Positions 37,511 to 50,200 of a DNA stretch of 64,000 bases are shown here, one piece after another. The notes below the pieces were generated by a model. It saw nothing but the letters and a program-made list of their open reading frames with translations, was not told the origin of the DNA and ran no database searches. Both the position numbers and the translations under genes were made by a program. How positions within the stretch are numbered: position 1 is the first letter of the stretch; each line of letters begins with the position of its first letter. The DNA is from Prunus persica. Its lineage: Eukaryota; Streptophyta; Magnoliopsida; Rosales; Rosaceae. The DNA lies in contig NC_034016.1 in NCBI RefSeq assembly GCF_000346465.2, forward strand, positions 13,015,805 to 13,079,804. The letters are read 5' to 3'.

Positions 37511-37542
37511 AGGCAGGACAATGGTCCCTATAATTTTGATAA

Positions 37543-37862
37543 GGGTTAAATGTTAAAATGGTCTTTATGTTATAGTCATTTGGCAAATTTAGTCCATGTG
37601 TTTTTAATTTGGCCAATTTAGTCCATGTGTTTTACTCCGCTAGCCAATATTGTCCATTCCGTCAAATTATCATTAAAAAATTCACTGAAATTTTTATAAG
37701 TAATAAAAAAAATTATTAGGTGCAATTTACAAAATTAAAAAAAATCTGAATACAAATATAAAAAAATCTGGAAACCTAACAACCTCTATGCCCTTCTTCT
37801 CTCATGCCGTCACCACGACCACACCCATCACCGCAGCCACCATGAGCCGTCCCAACCACCAC

Positions 37863-37900
<38 letters not shown>

Positions 37901-39264
37901 ATGGGTGCTTAAGCTGCATCATCATAGAAAGACAAGACGAATTAAGTTCAAAGTCATACCAGAACAAATGGATATAAATTGTAAAGTTATTAAAAGAGAA
38001 TCATACATACCATCCAAGGGCAGTAAGCATTATCAACATCATCTCAAACAACCTCAACATTGAAATCCTTATTGAGCTTCTTCTAGGGAGTGAAGATGAT
38101 TTCATGGCATCAAGCCAACAGTTGGACTAATAACATCATCGAGCTTTCCTTGCTTTTTCCTGGGGATGTATCTGTACTTGCCAGAGAGAATGATGCTCCT
38201 TGCTGTGAGTACGGCAACAAACTAGAATGGAGGCCTAGTCTTGATTTAGTTCTCAGGTGCAGGCGGCATGAGAGAAGGACATAAAGGCTGTTGGGTTTCC
38301 AGATTTTTTATTTTGTAATTATATTTAATTTTGTTATTTGTGTTCATAATTTTTATTTATTTGTAAACTAAACTCAATAATTTTTTATTAAATTTTAAAG
38401 CTTTAATGAATGTACAACTTTTAAACTCTCACAAATAAACCATAGTGCCAAAAAACCCTAGCCCCCTTTCTCCCAAAAAACACTCTTAGAGCTTTTTCCA
38501 CCTTGAGGGGGGAAGAAGCCATTGTTCTTCCCCCCTCTCCTCTCTTCTCTTCCTCTCTTCCTCCTTTCACCTCTTCCCCCATTTTCAAAGACAAAGGGTT
38601 TTCCCTATTTGTCTTAGTTTTGTTATGATTTTCATCCAACCATTATTGGCGGTTGCGGCTCAGTGTCGGATCTTCACCTCATTTCGGCGTCAGATCTCTA
38701 CCACAATCTTTTTTGCAATTTCTTTATGTTTGGAATAAGTTGCAGAGACTCTTTGGGTTCTCTGTGTAGTTTTCACCTCTCCTTTTGTGAGAGTTTTTCA
38801 TCTCTCCTTTGTGAGAGCTTTTCATCTCTCCTTGGTGAGAGTTTTATTTGTATTGTTATGGCTTGGTTTTTTCAAGCTTTATCTCTTTTTTATTATTCTA
38901 AGTTTGCAATCTTAGTTGGGATGCCTATGCCAGAGTTTCTTCGATCTTGCCTGATCGTTGATGGAGACATACCTGATTTTCTTAATTTTGATATTAGACC
39001 GCTCCGTTATTGTAATGGCCCTTTTGTGGCTAGTTTGTATTGGCCCTTTGTGGCTAGTGGCTTTTTTGGCTGAATTATAAATGCAATCATAGAATTTCTC
39101 GAAAAAAAAAAAAAAAACTTTAATGAATGTTTTAAGTTAATTTGACGGAATGGACAACATTGACTAATGGAATAGAACACAGGGATTAAATTGGTCAAAT
39201 TAAAAACACGAGGATTAAATTGGCCAAATAAGTAAAACAGAAGGACCATTTTAACATTTAAGCC
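37543..39264. mobile_element. Non-autonomous MULE with ~130-bp TIRs
   Basis: 1722 bp; 9-bp TSD TTTTGATAA at 37534-37542 and 39265-39273, with the empty site in paralogs near 9595 and 27715. The TIRs begin GGGTTAAATGTTAAAATGGT / (inverted) GGCTTAAATGTTAAAATGGT. Interior: a (CT)n tract at 37866-37897, a moderately GC-richer segment (about 37920-38290), and a nested retroposon. On the minus strand, about 38215-38100 can be read as an open stretch ending YIPRKKQGKLDDVISP, possibly a captured exon that I cannot assign. Confidence 0.88.
38414..39117 (+). mobile_element. Complete poly(A) retroposon (copy D)
   Basis: 704 bp ending in a 16-A tail (39102-39117), flanked by a perfect 13-bp TSD CTTTAATGAATGT (38401-38413 and 39118-39130). 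It has no reverse transcriptase. It contains a 136-codon open frame (38663-39073) with repeated CESFSSLL, probably fortuitous because it crosses short CTCTCCTTTGTGAGAG repeats. It behaves as a LINE-mobilised non-autonomous retroposon or retro-transcript; copies A, B and C are related. Confidence 0.85.
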
Positions 39265-40520
39265 TTTTGATAATCATACTTTGGAACAAAGCTGGGGCGG
39301 ATCTAATTATGGGCCCTAGATTTTTGGAAGGTTTCTAAAGTAGGTATGCCATGCTTTTCTATGTAGTCTAGCTGGGGCGGATATAATTATGCACCTGTTT
39401 GTATTTGTGTGTGTTTTTTTTTAACAATTATTTTTTATTCAAGCATCTTCTGCTAATTAAATATGGACCCTATATTTATGGAAGATTTCTAAAATAGATA
39501 TGATTTTTTTATATTAATAAATCTATGTGATATGATTCCACATATGTTCTTGGGCTCCAATAATTTTCTGATAATAATAATGAAGATGACCCTCTGTTTA
39601 TTCCAAAACTATCCACTTCAATGTCCACATATACCACCAAAAATGTTCATACATATGATAAGCATTCTATATTTGACAAGTGACTTGCATGATTATGGAC
39701 ATATTTTCATTGTGATTAGCATAAGGTAAGATCCTTTGAGCGAGGGTCATTGTTTGCAAAGGATTTGGTCTGTTTATCCTATCATAACTCTTATGTTGTA
39801 CCATTGTCGTTTGATAACCAGAATTTTCTATCTTTTAAGCCATCGTTTAAACTCCAAAAATATAAACGAAAGCGGAAATTATTTAGTCATCTAATTAGTA
39901 TCAAATAAATAGACAAATTTAATGTTTTGATTAAACAATGAATTATCATGCTTTAATTAAATGACTAACCGATATCTAGTTTGGTTGAATTTTTTTATTT
40001 TTTATTTTGTAGGAATGATTGTTGAATGATGATTTAGAAAATTAATTTAATTAAAGAAATAATTGTGGAAATACTATAACTAGAAATATTTGTTCTTCAT
40101 TATAACAAAATGATATGAATTTTGTTCCACCCCTATGGCCTAGGGCAAGGGCAATTACTATTCACATGAGATATGAGGAGATGAATTTCTATAGAGTTTT
40201 TGGTGTGGGAAATAAAGAATATGGCTAGATATTTATAAAAATAAATAAAATCTGAAATTCTTGGTATTTTTTTCAAAAAAATTTTCAATTTTGTTTGGTT
40301 GGTGTCAACAGTCTTCGAGCAACAACCTAGGCGACTCGTGCCCGTGGGACCCACCCCTTGCCCGGGCTGGACTTGGCTCGCTGGAGCTGCAATTTGGCCC
40401 TTGAGCCCCCTCCTGCCCGGGTATGCCCTGTGCGGTGGACTTGCCCTTAAAGTTTAGTTTTTCCTTGGGAAATAATTTCTTTGAGAAATAGCTTTTATAT
40501 GTCTAGATAGTCAAAGATTC
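39265..40520. other. Spacer R-c and BURP-b promoter
   Basis: Aligns with the end of R-a (about 15900-17570). Non-coding. The segment 40130-40460, with GC-rich GGACTTGGCTCGCTGGAGCT and GGTGGACTTGCCC motifs, is shared with the BURP-a promoter but lacks its MITE. Confidence 0.65.
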
Positions 40521-40601
40521 GAACTTTATATATCTTTGTGGTGGCTCTTTCAAAATTACCAGATGAACAAAATGGCAAGGACTTTTAACAAGGGAAGAAA
40601 C

Positions 40602-41655
40602 ATGGCTTCAGGACTTGCTCTCTGGAGCCGCTTACTTCATCTACTTGTGCTTGTTATGGTAACTTCAATTTATTCCCACTCTTCATATTCTTATAATTTA
40701 ATTGAGGGAAATTTGATGATGCTGCAGCATAGGAATCTCTTGTTCTAATAACTGTTAGTTTTCCTTTAAATTTATGCTGTTTTTTCCTTCTTTTTTTTTT
40801 GGTTTCTGCTTAAATATTGTGCAGTGTGTTCAAGGAACTGGAGGCAGGAAGATGAGTGAAACACAAGATGGTGATGGCCATGAAACAACACATACAGAGC
40901 ATGCTCGTGCTCATCATCCATCATCCCACATACATCATCACATGGACCCTTCATTTATGATTTTCTTTACCTTGGAGGACCTAAAGGAGGGCAAAACCAT
41001 GGCCATCTATTTTCCCAAAAGAAACCCTTCAAAATCTCCGCACTTGTTACCAAGAGAAGAAGCTGATCAAATTCCTTTCTCATCAAAACATCTCCTCCAC
41101 CTCCTTCACTTCTTCTCCTTCTCTCAAGACTCTCCCCAAGCCAAGGCCATGGAAGACACTCTCAGGCAGTGTGAGATTGAACCCATCAAGGGAGAGATCA
41201 AGTCCTGTTCTACATCCCTAGAATCCATGCTCGACTTCACACGTGGTGTCTTCAGATTGGACACCCCCTTCAGTGTTGTGGCCACAACCCATCTCACAAA
41301 TTCAACTACCAATTTCCAGAACTACACTATTTTGGAAGAGCCCAAGGAGATTTTGGCTCCCAAGATGGTGGCTTGCCACACCATGCCTTACCCTTACGCA
41401 GTTTTCTACTGCCACAGCCAGAAAAGTGTGAACAAGGTTTTCAAGGTTTTGTTGGGTGGTGAGGATGGAGATAGGGTAGAAGCTGTTGCTGTTTGTCACT
41501 TGGACACCTCTCAATGGAGCCCTAATCATGCATCTTCAGTGTGCTTAGGACTAAGCCAGGGGCTTCTGCTGTGTGTCATTTCTTTCCTGCTGATAATCTT
41601 GTGTGGGTTCCAGCATCCACTTCAATGTAGTAATTTTAATGCAGGGCCAGTTTGA
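40602..41655 (+). pseudogene. BURP-domain protein b, frameshifted near C-terminus
   Basis: Exon 1 is 40602-40658 and exon 2 is 40825 onward; nearly identical to BURP-a up to the third CH (AVCHLDTSQWSPNHAS). A single T is missing at about 41534 (CATCTTCAG here, CATCTTTCAG in copy a), so the frame shifts: the fourth CH pair and the VWVP end are replaced by a hydrophobic Leu/Ile-rich tail, with a new stop at 41655 (295 aa). The fourth CH is invariant in BURP domains, so the protein is probably non-functional or altered. A sequencing or assembly indel is the main alternative, since the region is otherwise undamaged. Confidence 0.8.
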
Positions 41656-42440
41656 ACATAATATAAAAGGTCGAGCTTCTTCGGAAGCTTTTGATTTTCC
41701 CACTGAAATTCCTGGAACTGAAGTTTTAATGACCAGATTGTTGATTCTTGAAGAAAAAAATAATATCATAAAAGAAATATTAATCAACCAAACAGGTTTA
41801 CAAAAGGCTGCAAATTAGCTGTCTGATTAGGCTATAAATTCTTATGTATACAATTTTGAAAATAGAAAAAGATTCCTCAATGGAATATGAAACGACTTAA
41901 AAAATTTCTATGCATGAAGCAACAGAAACCTTGGTGAGTAATTTGAGATATAAATTTCTACGCGTGAGGCATCAGAAACCTTGGTGAGCAATCTGAGTTG
42001 AGTCCTATCTGTTCAGTATCAGTATACATGTCCTTGTAGCTCAAGTAATTAACATCATATTTACTCTTATGTTCCGAATAATTAAGATCATATTTAGTCT
42101 TAAGTTCGATTCATTCTTCAATAAAAAAAAAGTTTGATTCCTTTGAACACGGACAATTATAACTCAAGTGATTATAAACATTTACTCTTATAATTATCCG
42201 TTTGATTCCTCTCTTTTCATAATGATCGCATTCACCTTTTTCCTAATATCGTTTGATAATAAAATAAAATAAAAAAAAGCTTGTGCGATTTCAGTGTGGT
42301 GGTACAATATACTGTACAAGGCCTTCTGTTATGTACTGTACTGTTGTTCGACTACATGCCGGCAGCAAAGGCTATTAATGAAGCTATTTAGCTTCAAGTG
42401 TTGCTTGATGACTTGGTGGTTTTACAGGACCATATGGGCG
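41656..42440. other. BURP-b 3' flank, non-coding
   Basis: Paralogous to 18657-19496; no gene seen. Confidence 0.6.
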
Positions 42441-43069
42441 TTCTTAGACCAAGGCAAGAGGTAGAAAAGAAATCACTTTTGAGACACCGAAATATCATAT
42501 ATGTGAAGATGAGTTAACTTTTCATTTTTGAGTTAAATCCCCTTTCGGAGAACAAGTTGTATTTGTAATTTTCATAGATGGAGCATCCAAACAAAACCCT
42601 GAATAAGAATCAAGTTTGTTTTATTTTATTTTATTACATTGAAGGAAAGACGAAACCCCACTAGGGTTCGATCCTGGATGCCACGAAGGGAAGGGAGAAT
42701 CCACCACCACTGTTGTAAGAACCTATTGGCCAAGTTTATATATCTTCGGTGCCATCTGTTTGATATACACATTAATTTTTCTTTTGGAGTTCCCCATTTT
42801 TTATTTTTTCTCAAAGACTAATTGGCTACAAAAAGTAACCAAAATCACATTCATAGCCAAAGCTATTATTAATTCAGGATTCCAAATTACATTCCTGACC
42901 TAGCTTAGACACATAAACACCAAACCGTATATATCTTACGTTCATAAAACATAGGCTACTTCAGAGCCAACTTATTTATTTTTGTTACATAGAACAAAGG
43001 GTCCAAGGTTTCAACTCCACCTTTAGATTCGGGGGTAAATGCTCTCTAACACTAGAGCTTAGTACAAGC

Positions 43070-43816
43070 TTATTTTATTTTTAAATAGCACCAACTCACA
43101 CTTGATGTTCTATTAGTTATTGTAAAAATAAATATATATTTCCTTGGATCAAAGTCTTCATCAAATGACTGCTTATTTTCTTTGGACTCAAGTGGCTGCT
43201 TGTCAGGGTAAGCCTGGGACTTTGGCTTAGAGTCTTTGGCAGAGAACTCTGCTTTGCCTTCTTCATCATTGTAAGCTGAGATAAACGGTCTGGGTTCAAA
43301 TTCCATAGTCTCAACAACAGGTTTTTCTGTATTTTCATGGCAGTTGGCTTCTTCTTTTGGTGTTGAATCAGAATGTTCAACAAGGAGGCCTGGCATAAGG
43401 GGTTGCTCTTTCCTGATATATTCCCAGTCAATTCCTGCACCTCCTCTTGATTCTATAGTTTTAGCAAACTGCTCCACAAGACAGAAAAGCAACAAACGTC
43501 AAGTTTACCAAAGTTTCCAAGGTGTACGTTTCAAATCATATTGTAGGTATTGTTAAGTTGTCAGATTGTTAATTTCGACCGCACTTCTAAACAAAATAAA
43601 TAGTTAAAATTGATAACTTAATTAACAATATAATATATCAGATTTTCTAATAAGAGAACATTTTCGTGGAATTATAAGATTTTAGTGCCGTTTTGTCATT
43701 ATCAAGTTGTTGACTTGAAATTGATCACAGATTATAAGCAACAAGAGGGAAAGGAGGATACAAATGCTTACCAAAAGAAGAGAGAAGAGTGCTAAGGTGG
43801 CACAAAGGAACTTCAT
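43070..43816 (-). CDS. Type I-c organ-specific protein (S2/P4-like)
   Basis: Exon 1 is 43816-43772 (MKFLCATLALFSLLL, donor GTAAGC) and exon 2 is 43468-43070; 147 aa, phase 0. This is the only type I copy with both exons in frame. After the signal peptide: DWEYIRKEQPLMPGLL, the DSTPKEEANCHENTEKP linker (same position as type II), one MEFEPRPFISAYND motif, a Lys/Glu/Gln-rich segment, and FDPRKYIF where the last repeat should be. The final ~20 residues (IFTITNRTSSVSW...) are not family-like: an AT-rich insertion has shifted the frame past the ancestral stop. Shared with I-a, so this change predates that duplication. Intact as an ORF, but with an altered C-terminus. Confidence 0.75.
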
Positions 43817-43885
43817 GTCTAAAATGCAATGCAAAAGAGTTCCTTGTAGTTGTGCGTTTAAGGATATGTAATTAACCTCATATTA

Positions 43886-43891
43886 CTTATA
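43886..43891 (-). promoter_or_regulatory. TATA box of type I-c
   Basis: TATAAG on the minus strand, about 70 bp upstream of the ATG at 43816. Confidence 0.5.
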
Positions 43892-44601
43892 GATAATCTA
43901 CCAGGAGAATATTTGTCTTCAAAGGCATCAAGGCAGGACACTAGAGTCATGTTGGGTTTGGCGATGAATAAGATGCAAGACGTATGCAAGGACAACGATG
44001 ATGATTATAATAAATACTATGGTACCAATCGCAATCAGGTAAAACTAGGGTATTTGTTTTGATTATTAGAAGAAATCAATGGCGGATCTAGCAAGCGTTT
44101 TTTGAAGACGTACAAAAAAATTTTGGATTTTTAACAAAAATTTGGACGCTCTTCAAATAAAGGCGCTTATGAGCTGAAAACAGGCCCTAACTAGCTACAT
44201 TTAAGTAAAGTAAATTAATTAATCGCATTATGATGACTATAAACAAATAAATTTCTTTGTAGTTTCCTATTTATTATTCTTAAAGTTTAACGCTACAAAT
44301 ACATGACAACAAAGTAGTGGAGACTATTGCAAAAACCACATTCATGGTGGCCAAAGCATTCCTTTTATTAACTTAGAATTGAAAATTACATTCATGACCT
44401 AGCTAAAACTGAGTTCACAATTCACTGTTCCTAGAGAGTAGCTTAGGAATAGGGAATTGTCGATTTTGTCCTTTACTGAATTTTTCCTTATGTTCCCTTT
44501 TTGCCCCTTCTCATTCGCATCTCTTTTGATTCGAACGTTTCGTTCGGTCAGAGCTTTCCAGTCCGTTTCGAACCAGTTGGTTGGGGTGGTTGGGGGCAGC
44601 C

Positions 44602-44948
44602 ATGGAAGATCAGAGTTCATTGTTCTGCATGCGTCGGGGGTCGTCGATTTTCGTTTGGGGAGGCGCGCTGCAAATCCAACCGCCCTTTTGGTCTTTATCT
44701 CATCGGTTTTCCTCTCAGATGTTGCGTTCGTTTGTTGCCGTTCTAGCTGCGCTTCATTCTTCTTCTCATCGCACGGGTTTAGCTCAAAGGATTTCTAGGT
44801 TTCGTAAAATAAAGGTTGGTTTTAACGTTTTTTTGGTTTTCTAAGTTGGTTTATTCATTTTTCATGTCGAAAATTGAGAAGTAAATCAAAAATTGAGTTT
44901 GGTTTGTTGTTACAGGGAGGAAGATCTAAGGAAAAAAAACTGGAGTAA
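44602..44948 (+). CDS. Hypothetical 81-aa protein, two exons
   Basis: ATG at 44602 (MEDQSSLFCMRRGSS..), exon 1 to 44814 (AAAATAAAG/GTTGGT), intron, exon 2 at 44916-44948 (TTGTTACAG acceptor) giving a basic GGRSKEKKLE end. Middle: hydrophobic LRSFVAVLAALHSSS. The GC content of exon 1 is clearly above the surroundings and the upstream sequence is CT-rich like a 5'UTR. I recognise no family; it could equally be a transcribed non-coding first exon or a gene remnant cut off by the transposons that follow. Confidence 0.25.
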
Positions 44949-46337
44949 TCAATATGAAAACCCCCAGTCTGCTCAGCAATCTGGTAATTGATGTCTGTGT
45001 GGCTGATATTCTATTTGCATGTGGTTATAGACTCCTCTTTTTTTTTAAAAAAAATTTATTTTTATGACTCAGATCAAAATTATAATTCTAATAGATGTTA
45101 TAGATTTTCTGTTTGCGTGTGGTTATAGATTTTCTGTGTGGCTGAATTTTTTTTTTTTTTCTGCTTGTACTTATCTTGATTGTTTTCCAATTAATTGTTT
45201 CAGCAGAGATCAATTCAACAGTACTCTGATATATATATTTATTTATTTTTTTTTGATGTTCAACTACGAGTTTGTCATACATATGTGTGTTTAATGTCAT
45301 GAAGAGGTCTTTGCAAGATTTTGTACTTATTTGTTGAATGTTATGTTTTTTCTCTCGCTTGGCCTCTCCGATATCACTCTTTCCTCCATCACGTCATTTC
45401 CTTTAGTTGTTAAATTTTCTGCTTTTAGTGAATTTGAGGGGTATAAATGGAAGTGGAGGGAATTGGGTTCGATTGTGTGAGTGAAATTATGCATCTTTGT
45501 GTGTTATTTCAGTCCAAGTTTGTACCTTTGTATATATGAGTGTGTTGTTCTGTTTTGATAAATGGAAAGGCAGCTGTGATTGGGTTTCTATTGTTGTTAG
45601 ATTTTGAAATTTTGACTGGTAAAGGTATTCTCAAGGGAACTGACTTTTTGGACTGTATTTGCTCTGTTTCAAATGCTTTGCAGTAAATATTTCTCTCCGT
45701 ACAGATTTTGCAATAAATATTTCTCTCCGTACAGATTTTGCAGTAAATATTTCTCTCCATACAGATTTTGCTATGTTTTAAATGCATATGCTTTGTAATT
45801 GAATCATGAGAGCAATGTTGAATGAGGGGATCCGTACAGAGTGGTTTCTTTCCTTACAGATTTTGCTCTAGCTAATTTTTTTGGTTTAATGAAAAGATTG
45901 TGCATGTATAAAATACTCGAGCTAATTTCTTCTCCGATTTTTCTGTTTTTTTCTTCCTTTTTCTTCTTCTTTTTTTAAACCATGTTTTCTTTTGATATTT
46001 TGCAGGTGGTTTTTTGTTGTTTTGGATAGAGTAGTTTGGTTGGTGTTTTCAATTCTGTTAAGCAAAGGGTGAGTTTCTAGGCTGAAATTCCAATTAATTG
46101 TTTTAAGGTTTGTGAATCGAGCATAGGAATTAGCTAATGGCATCAATTGACAATTGGTTGGTGTTAATTTTTTGTTGTAATGATAGGTTTAGATGATTAC
46201 AATATCTGAACATGTTGGTAAATTCTTTGAGTGTTTTGGCAATTGGGTACTTGAGAACTCCCAGCATGAGGAGAAAGTGACAATGCATAATTGATTGGAG
46301 GTAAAAACATGGTGTCTTTCTCTTTGTGTGTAGGTGG
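44949..46337. other. Non-coding, T-rich
   Basis: Long T-rich stretches, no conserved ORF. Contains a 30-bp tandem repeat (45681-45770). Confidence 0.5.
45681..45770. repeat. 30-bp tandem repeat, 3 units
   Basis: Three nearly perfect units of CAGTAAATATTTCTCTCCGT plus ACAGATTTTG. Confidence 0.9.
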
Positions 46338-46926
46338 TAGGGGTGGGCACTCAAACCGGCGAACCGGAAATCCAAACCAAACCGCACCGAACCAAACCGG
46401 AAAAAAACCGAGTTGACCAAAAAGTCAAAAACCGGTCAAAAACCGAACCGGACCGGTTTGGACCGGTTCCGGATCCGGTTCCATGTCTTCAAAAACCAAA
46501 TCGGGCCGAACCGAATCGGTGAAACTAAAAAAATATATAATTTCAATATATATATTTATATTTAATGCTATATTTTTAATTTCACTAAAAAAAACATAAT
46601 ATTTATCCAAGTTCAATGTCAAAATATCTCTATTTTCTCACTTTAATATTTATTTTTTATATGAAATTGAATAATTTGTTAATTTTCAAGTAAAAAAATA
46701 ATATTTCAGTTGAGAATTGTATTAAAAAGTAATTTTAAAAAATAATTTTTATAATCCGGTTCAAAATCGAACCGAACCGGAACCGGACCGAAACCGGTTC
46801 AAACCGAACCGGACAGTTTTTGAAATTTTTTTATTAAAACCGAACCAAACCAAACCGAATAAATAGTATTGGATCGGTTCTAATTTGAGGCAAAAACCGG
46901 TCCAAACCGAACCGTGCCCACCCCTA
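46338..46926. mobile_element. hAT-like MITE rich in AACCGG motifs
   Basis: 589 bp, ends TAGGGGTGGGCAC...GTGCCCACCCCTA, with an 8-bp TSD GTAGGTGG at 46330-46337 and 46927-46934. Both terminal ~180 bp consist of dense AACCG/CGGTT motifs in inverted orientation around an AT-rich core; no coding capacity. Confidence 0.85.
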
Positions 46927-47218
46927 GTAGGTGGGTTAGTGGGGAATCAATCATTGGCCCTGTGTTCTGAAGCAGCGTTTATGAGACGCTCTCATTTTTC
47001 TGCTTGCAAATTGCAATTTGTTGGTATTTAAAGTAGTGGAAAATTTTCAAAACATTTCAAAGTGGTCCTAACTCTAATTTTATGTTGTTTTTTGGTTTTT
47101 GAATTTGTTTGTTTCTTTTGTTTTTGTGGAATTTTTTATTCAATACTCTCTCTCTCTCTCTCTCTCTCAAGGAAAGCAAAATTTGAAAAAGCTTTTCTGA
47201 TCAGTAGAGTAAAAATAA

Positions 47219-50200
47219 GGGAAATTGGCGGTTTTGCCCCCAGTGCAACTAATTTATTCAATAATATTCCCATTTTGAAATATAATCACAAATACCCCTA
47301 TAAAAACTCCCTATTGATAGTTTATTGCCCATCCTTCACTTAGTTTTTTTTTTCTTCTCAGTCGTTGCTCTTCCTCTTCCTCTTCTCTCTAGTCTCTTCT
47401 TCTTCCTCTTCTTCAAACCTTACAGAAAATTCACCTCCACGAATCTCACCTAACTCCATATCCTCTTAGTTATATCTTCCATCTCCTATCTTTTCTTTTC
47501 TTCTCTCTCTCACTCCCGCCCATGATAACGGCAGTTGTCACCTCCTCAGAAACCCTAACCCACATCGGCGATGGCAACCTCACCCTCTCTCTTTCTGCTG
47601 CCCTTCTCCACCTCCATCTCTCACTCTTTGTCACCTCTTTCGACTGCCGTTCTTCCCCTCCGATTCAACAAATTTCTCAATTTTTCTCAGCTTTCCTGAA
47701 ATCCATGGCATCTCAGGTACTCAGCTCTTTTGCTTTACTTTCATACCCATATGTTATTTGGGTTTTCTTCTACTTGTTTCAATTTCATATATGGGTTGGA
47801 ATTTTTGGTGCTTAATGTCACTTCAAGTCCCTCCAAGTCAAATTTGAGTAAGATTATACAGAAATTTGTTGAAACATAATTGTGGGTTTAATTTAAAATT
47901 TTATCTTTTTTTTTTAAATTTATATTTTCAGCTTATGTAGAGAATGTTATTTAAGTAGGATTATACAAAAATTTGTTAAACCAAAATTTTGGGATTGTGC
48001 AACAAATATTTCTCTGTTTGTCTTAAGGAATATAATGCTTGAAGCTTGTCCAGGCTACAATGATTTTGAAGTTTTTCTTTTGCTGATTGAATTTTATTAC
48101 TAAGATAGGTTTTTATTCTGACAAAATAAAAAAATTGATATATTTTGGGATGTGATTTTTGAATGAACTACATAAATTGATATAATGAACTTCTAAGTAT
48201 GCTCTCTACATCCATAATATTGAATCAGCAATGGTGAGCTTAAGAAGAAGCAAATGCTTGATGTCCAGTAAGATGATAATCGAAGTTAAATGCTGCAAAG
48301 TTAGATTGTGCTTGATGTCCACCACTTACTTTAATTTGCAAAGTTAGATTGTGCTTGATGTCCACCACTTACTTTAATTACACTCATGTACAATGTAGAA
48401 AACTTTTTGCAAAGTTAGATTGTGCTTTTAGAGGAATTTGATAATGGATAATGGGTTCACCAATTATAAGACTGCTTTGTTCATTCCACAGTCCACTCTG
48501 GAATTGCTCTCCAATTCTTATAACCTTCCTTGTTTCTTTTTCTAAAATTATGTTTCATTGTAATAGGTTGTTGCAGGGAGATGCCATAAACCATATCAGT
48601 TATAAGGTGAGAAAAAAGAGTTATTTGATGACCGGGAAGAGTGTATAGAGGCATTGTAGTATGACAGCCATCATCATTCGGTGTTTTAGATTTAGGCTTA
48701 CCTATGAGTTATTGCTAGGCTTACCTAGAGTTTATATATTAATTTTTCCTCAAAAAATGACAAGCTATAAATTGGCAATAAACATACAATACAATGACAA
48801 TAAAAGGCAATAAATGGTTATACACAAATAATAAACAAGCAATATACAGACAATATACAAGCAATATACACGCAATATACACCGAATGTATATAACGTGT
48901 TTTCTCAAAAAAGGATGTGACTCCTTGATGAAATCACATTCTTACACCCATAATTTCCCAATTTCCCTACTATAGAAGCAATACAGTACCAATACACAAG
49001 AAATAATACAGTAGCAGTACACAAACTTCATACTCCCTCTATAAATTTATTCCAACATACTTGAAGAAAAAAAAAGATATACGGGCATATACAAGCAATA
49101 AAGGGCTATACATAAGCAATAAAGGGCTATACATGTGCAATGCATATGCAATACATATTTGTCATGGCATTTGCCAATTAAATCACTGATTTGGTTACAT
49201 TTGTATTTTTTTCTTCTTTGCGAGGGTAAACGACAAAACCATGGAAATTGGAGATTGACAAATTTCCTTCTAACTTGACTTTCATAAATTGATGAACTAA
49301 CAATGTTATCTCATTACATCTTAAGATATACATAAGAAAGTGGCAAAAAACAAAAAATTTACATCTCCTCTTGGTCGGAATTTTAACACAATTTATATCT
49401 ATCAGTAAAATTCTAGGACATGTCCTCTTAGACCCGAATTTAAGCTGAAAGTTAGCAATTTCCTCCCCAAAAGAACGACGCCACTTGAAACAAGACAATC
49501 TTCCATTTATATAAAACAGATAAAAAATGTTTATTAGAAGTAAACCATTCAGTCATAATGGAAACAAAAACATAACATTCAATCACAGTTGAAACCATTA
49601 CCAAAATTCATATAGATTGTTGGCTTTTCTAAATGACCCAATTCTTCATATGGCAAGCTTTCACAAGACAGTACCATTGCAAAATTAAAGTTCATATTCA
49701 TGCACACAAATTCATACTACTCAATTGCAATATAAAAGTAATTATAAACATGGGTGAAGTGAATGTGTGTCCTGGCAGGCGAATAAAAATACAAATAAGG
49801 AAATAAGGAAATCATCAATAGTGTATTTGGCATTGTTCAAACAGTTAAAGAAGCACAATCTCAGAGAAGAAGAAGAGCAAGATAATGGAACTAGATAAAT
49901 GCAAGAGATGTCAACAAACCTTCAAGTTTTCCAAGAACCCTTTTCACGGCACCAACACAACCTTGGCATGATACCAACCTTGAGGATTGTAGACTGCACC
50001 AAAAACAGATCCAGGATTGAATTATGAAAAAATAGAGAAAACAAAGATCCAACATATGCCAACTTTACACTATCAAATGTATGTTAAAATATTGGCATTC
50101 TCATAAAACTTACAAACTCTTCAATCACTTTCAAAAGAAGTAAAAGATGAGAATCTTGCATTTGTTGGTGGTGCTACTGGTTTCAAATTATGACGTTGGT

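Noticed and set aside
38663..39073. 136-aa ORF in the complete retroposon as a protein gene
   Set aside because: It crosses internal short repeats, related copies do not preserve the frame clearly, and no domain is recognisable.
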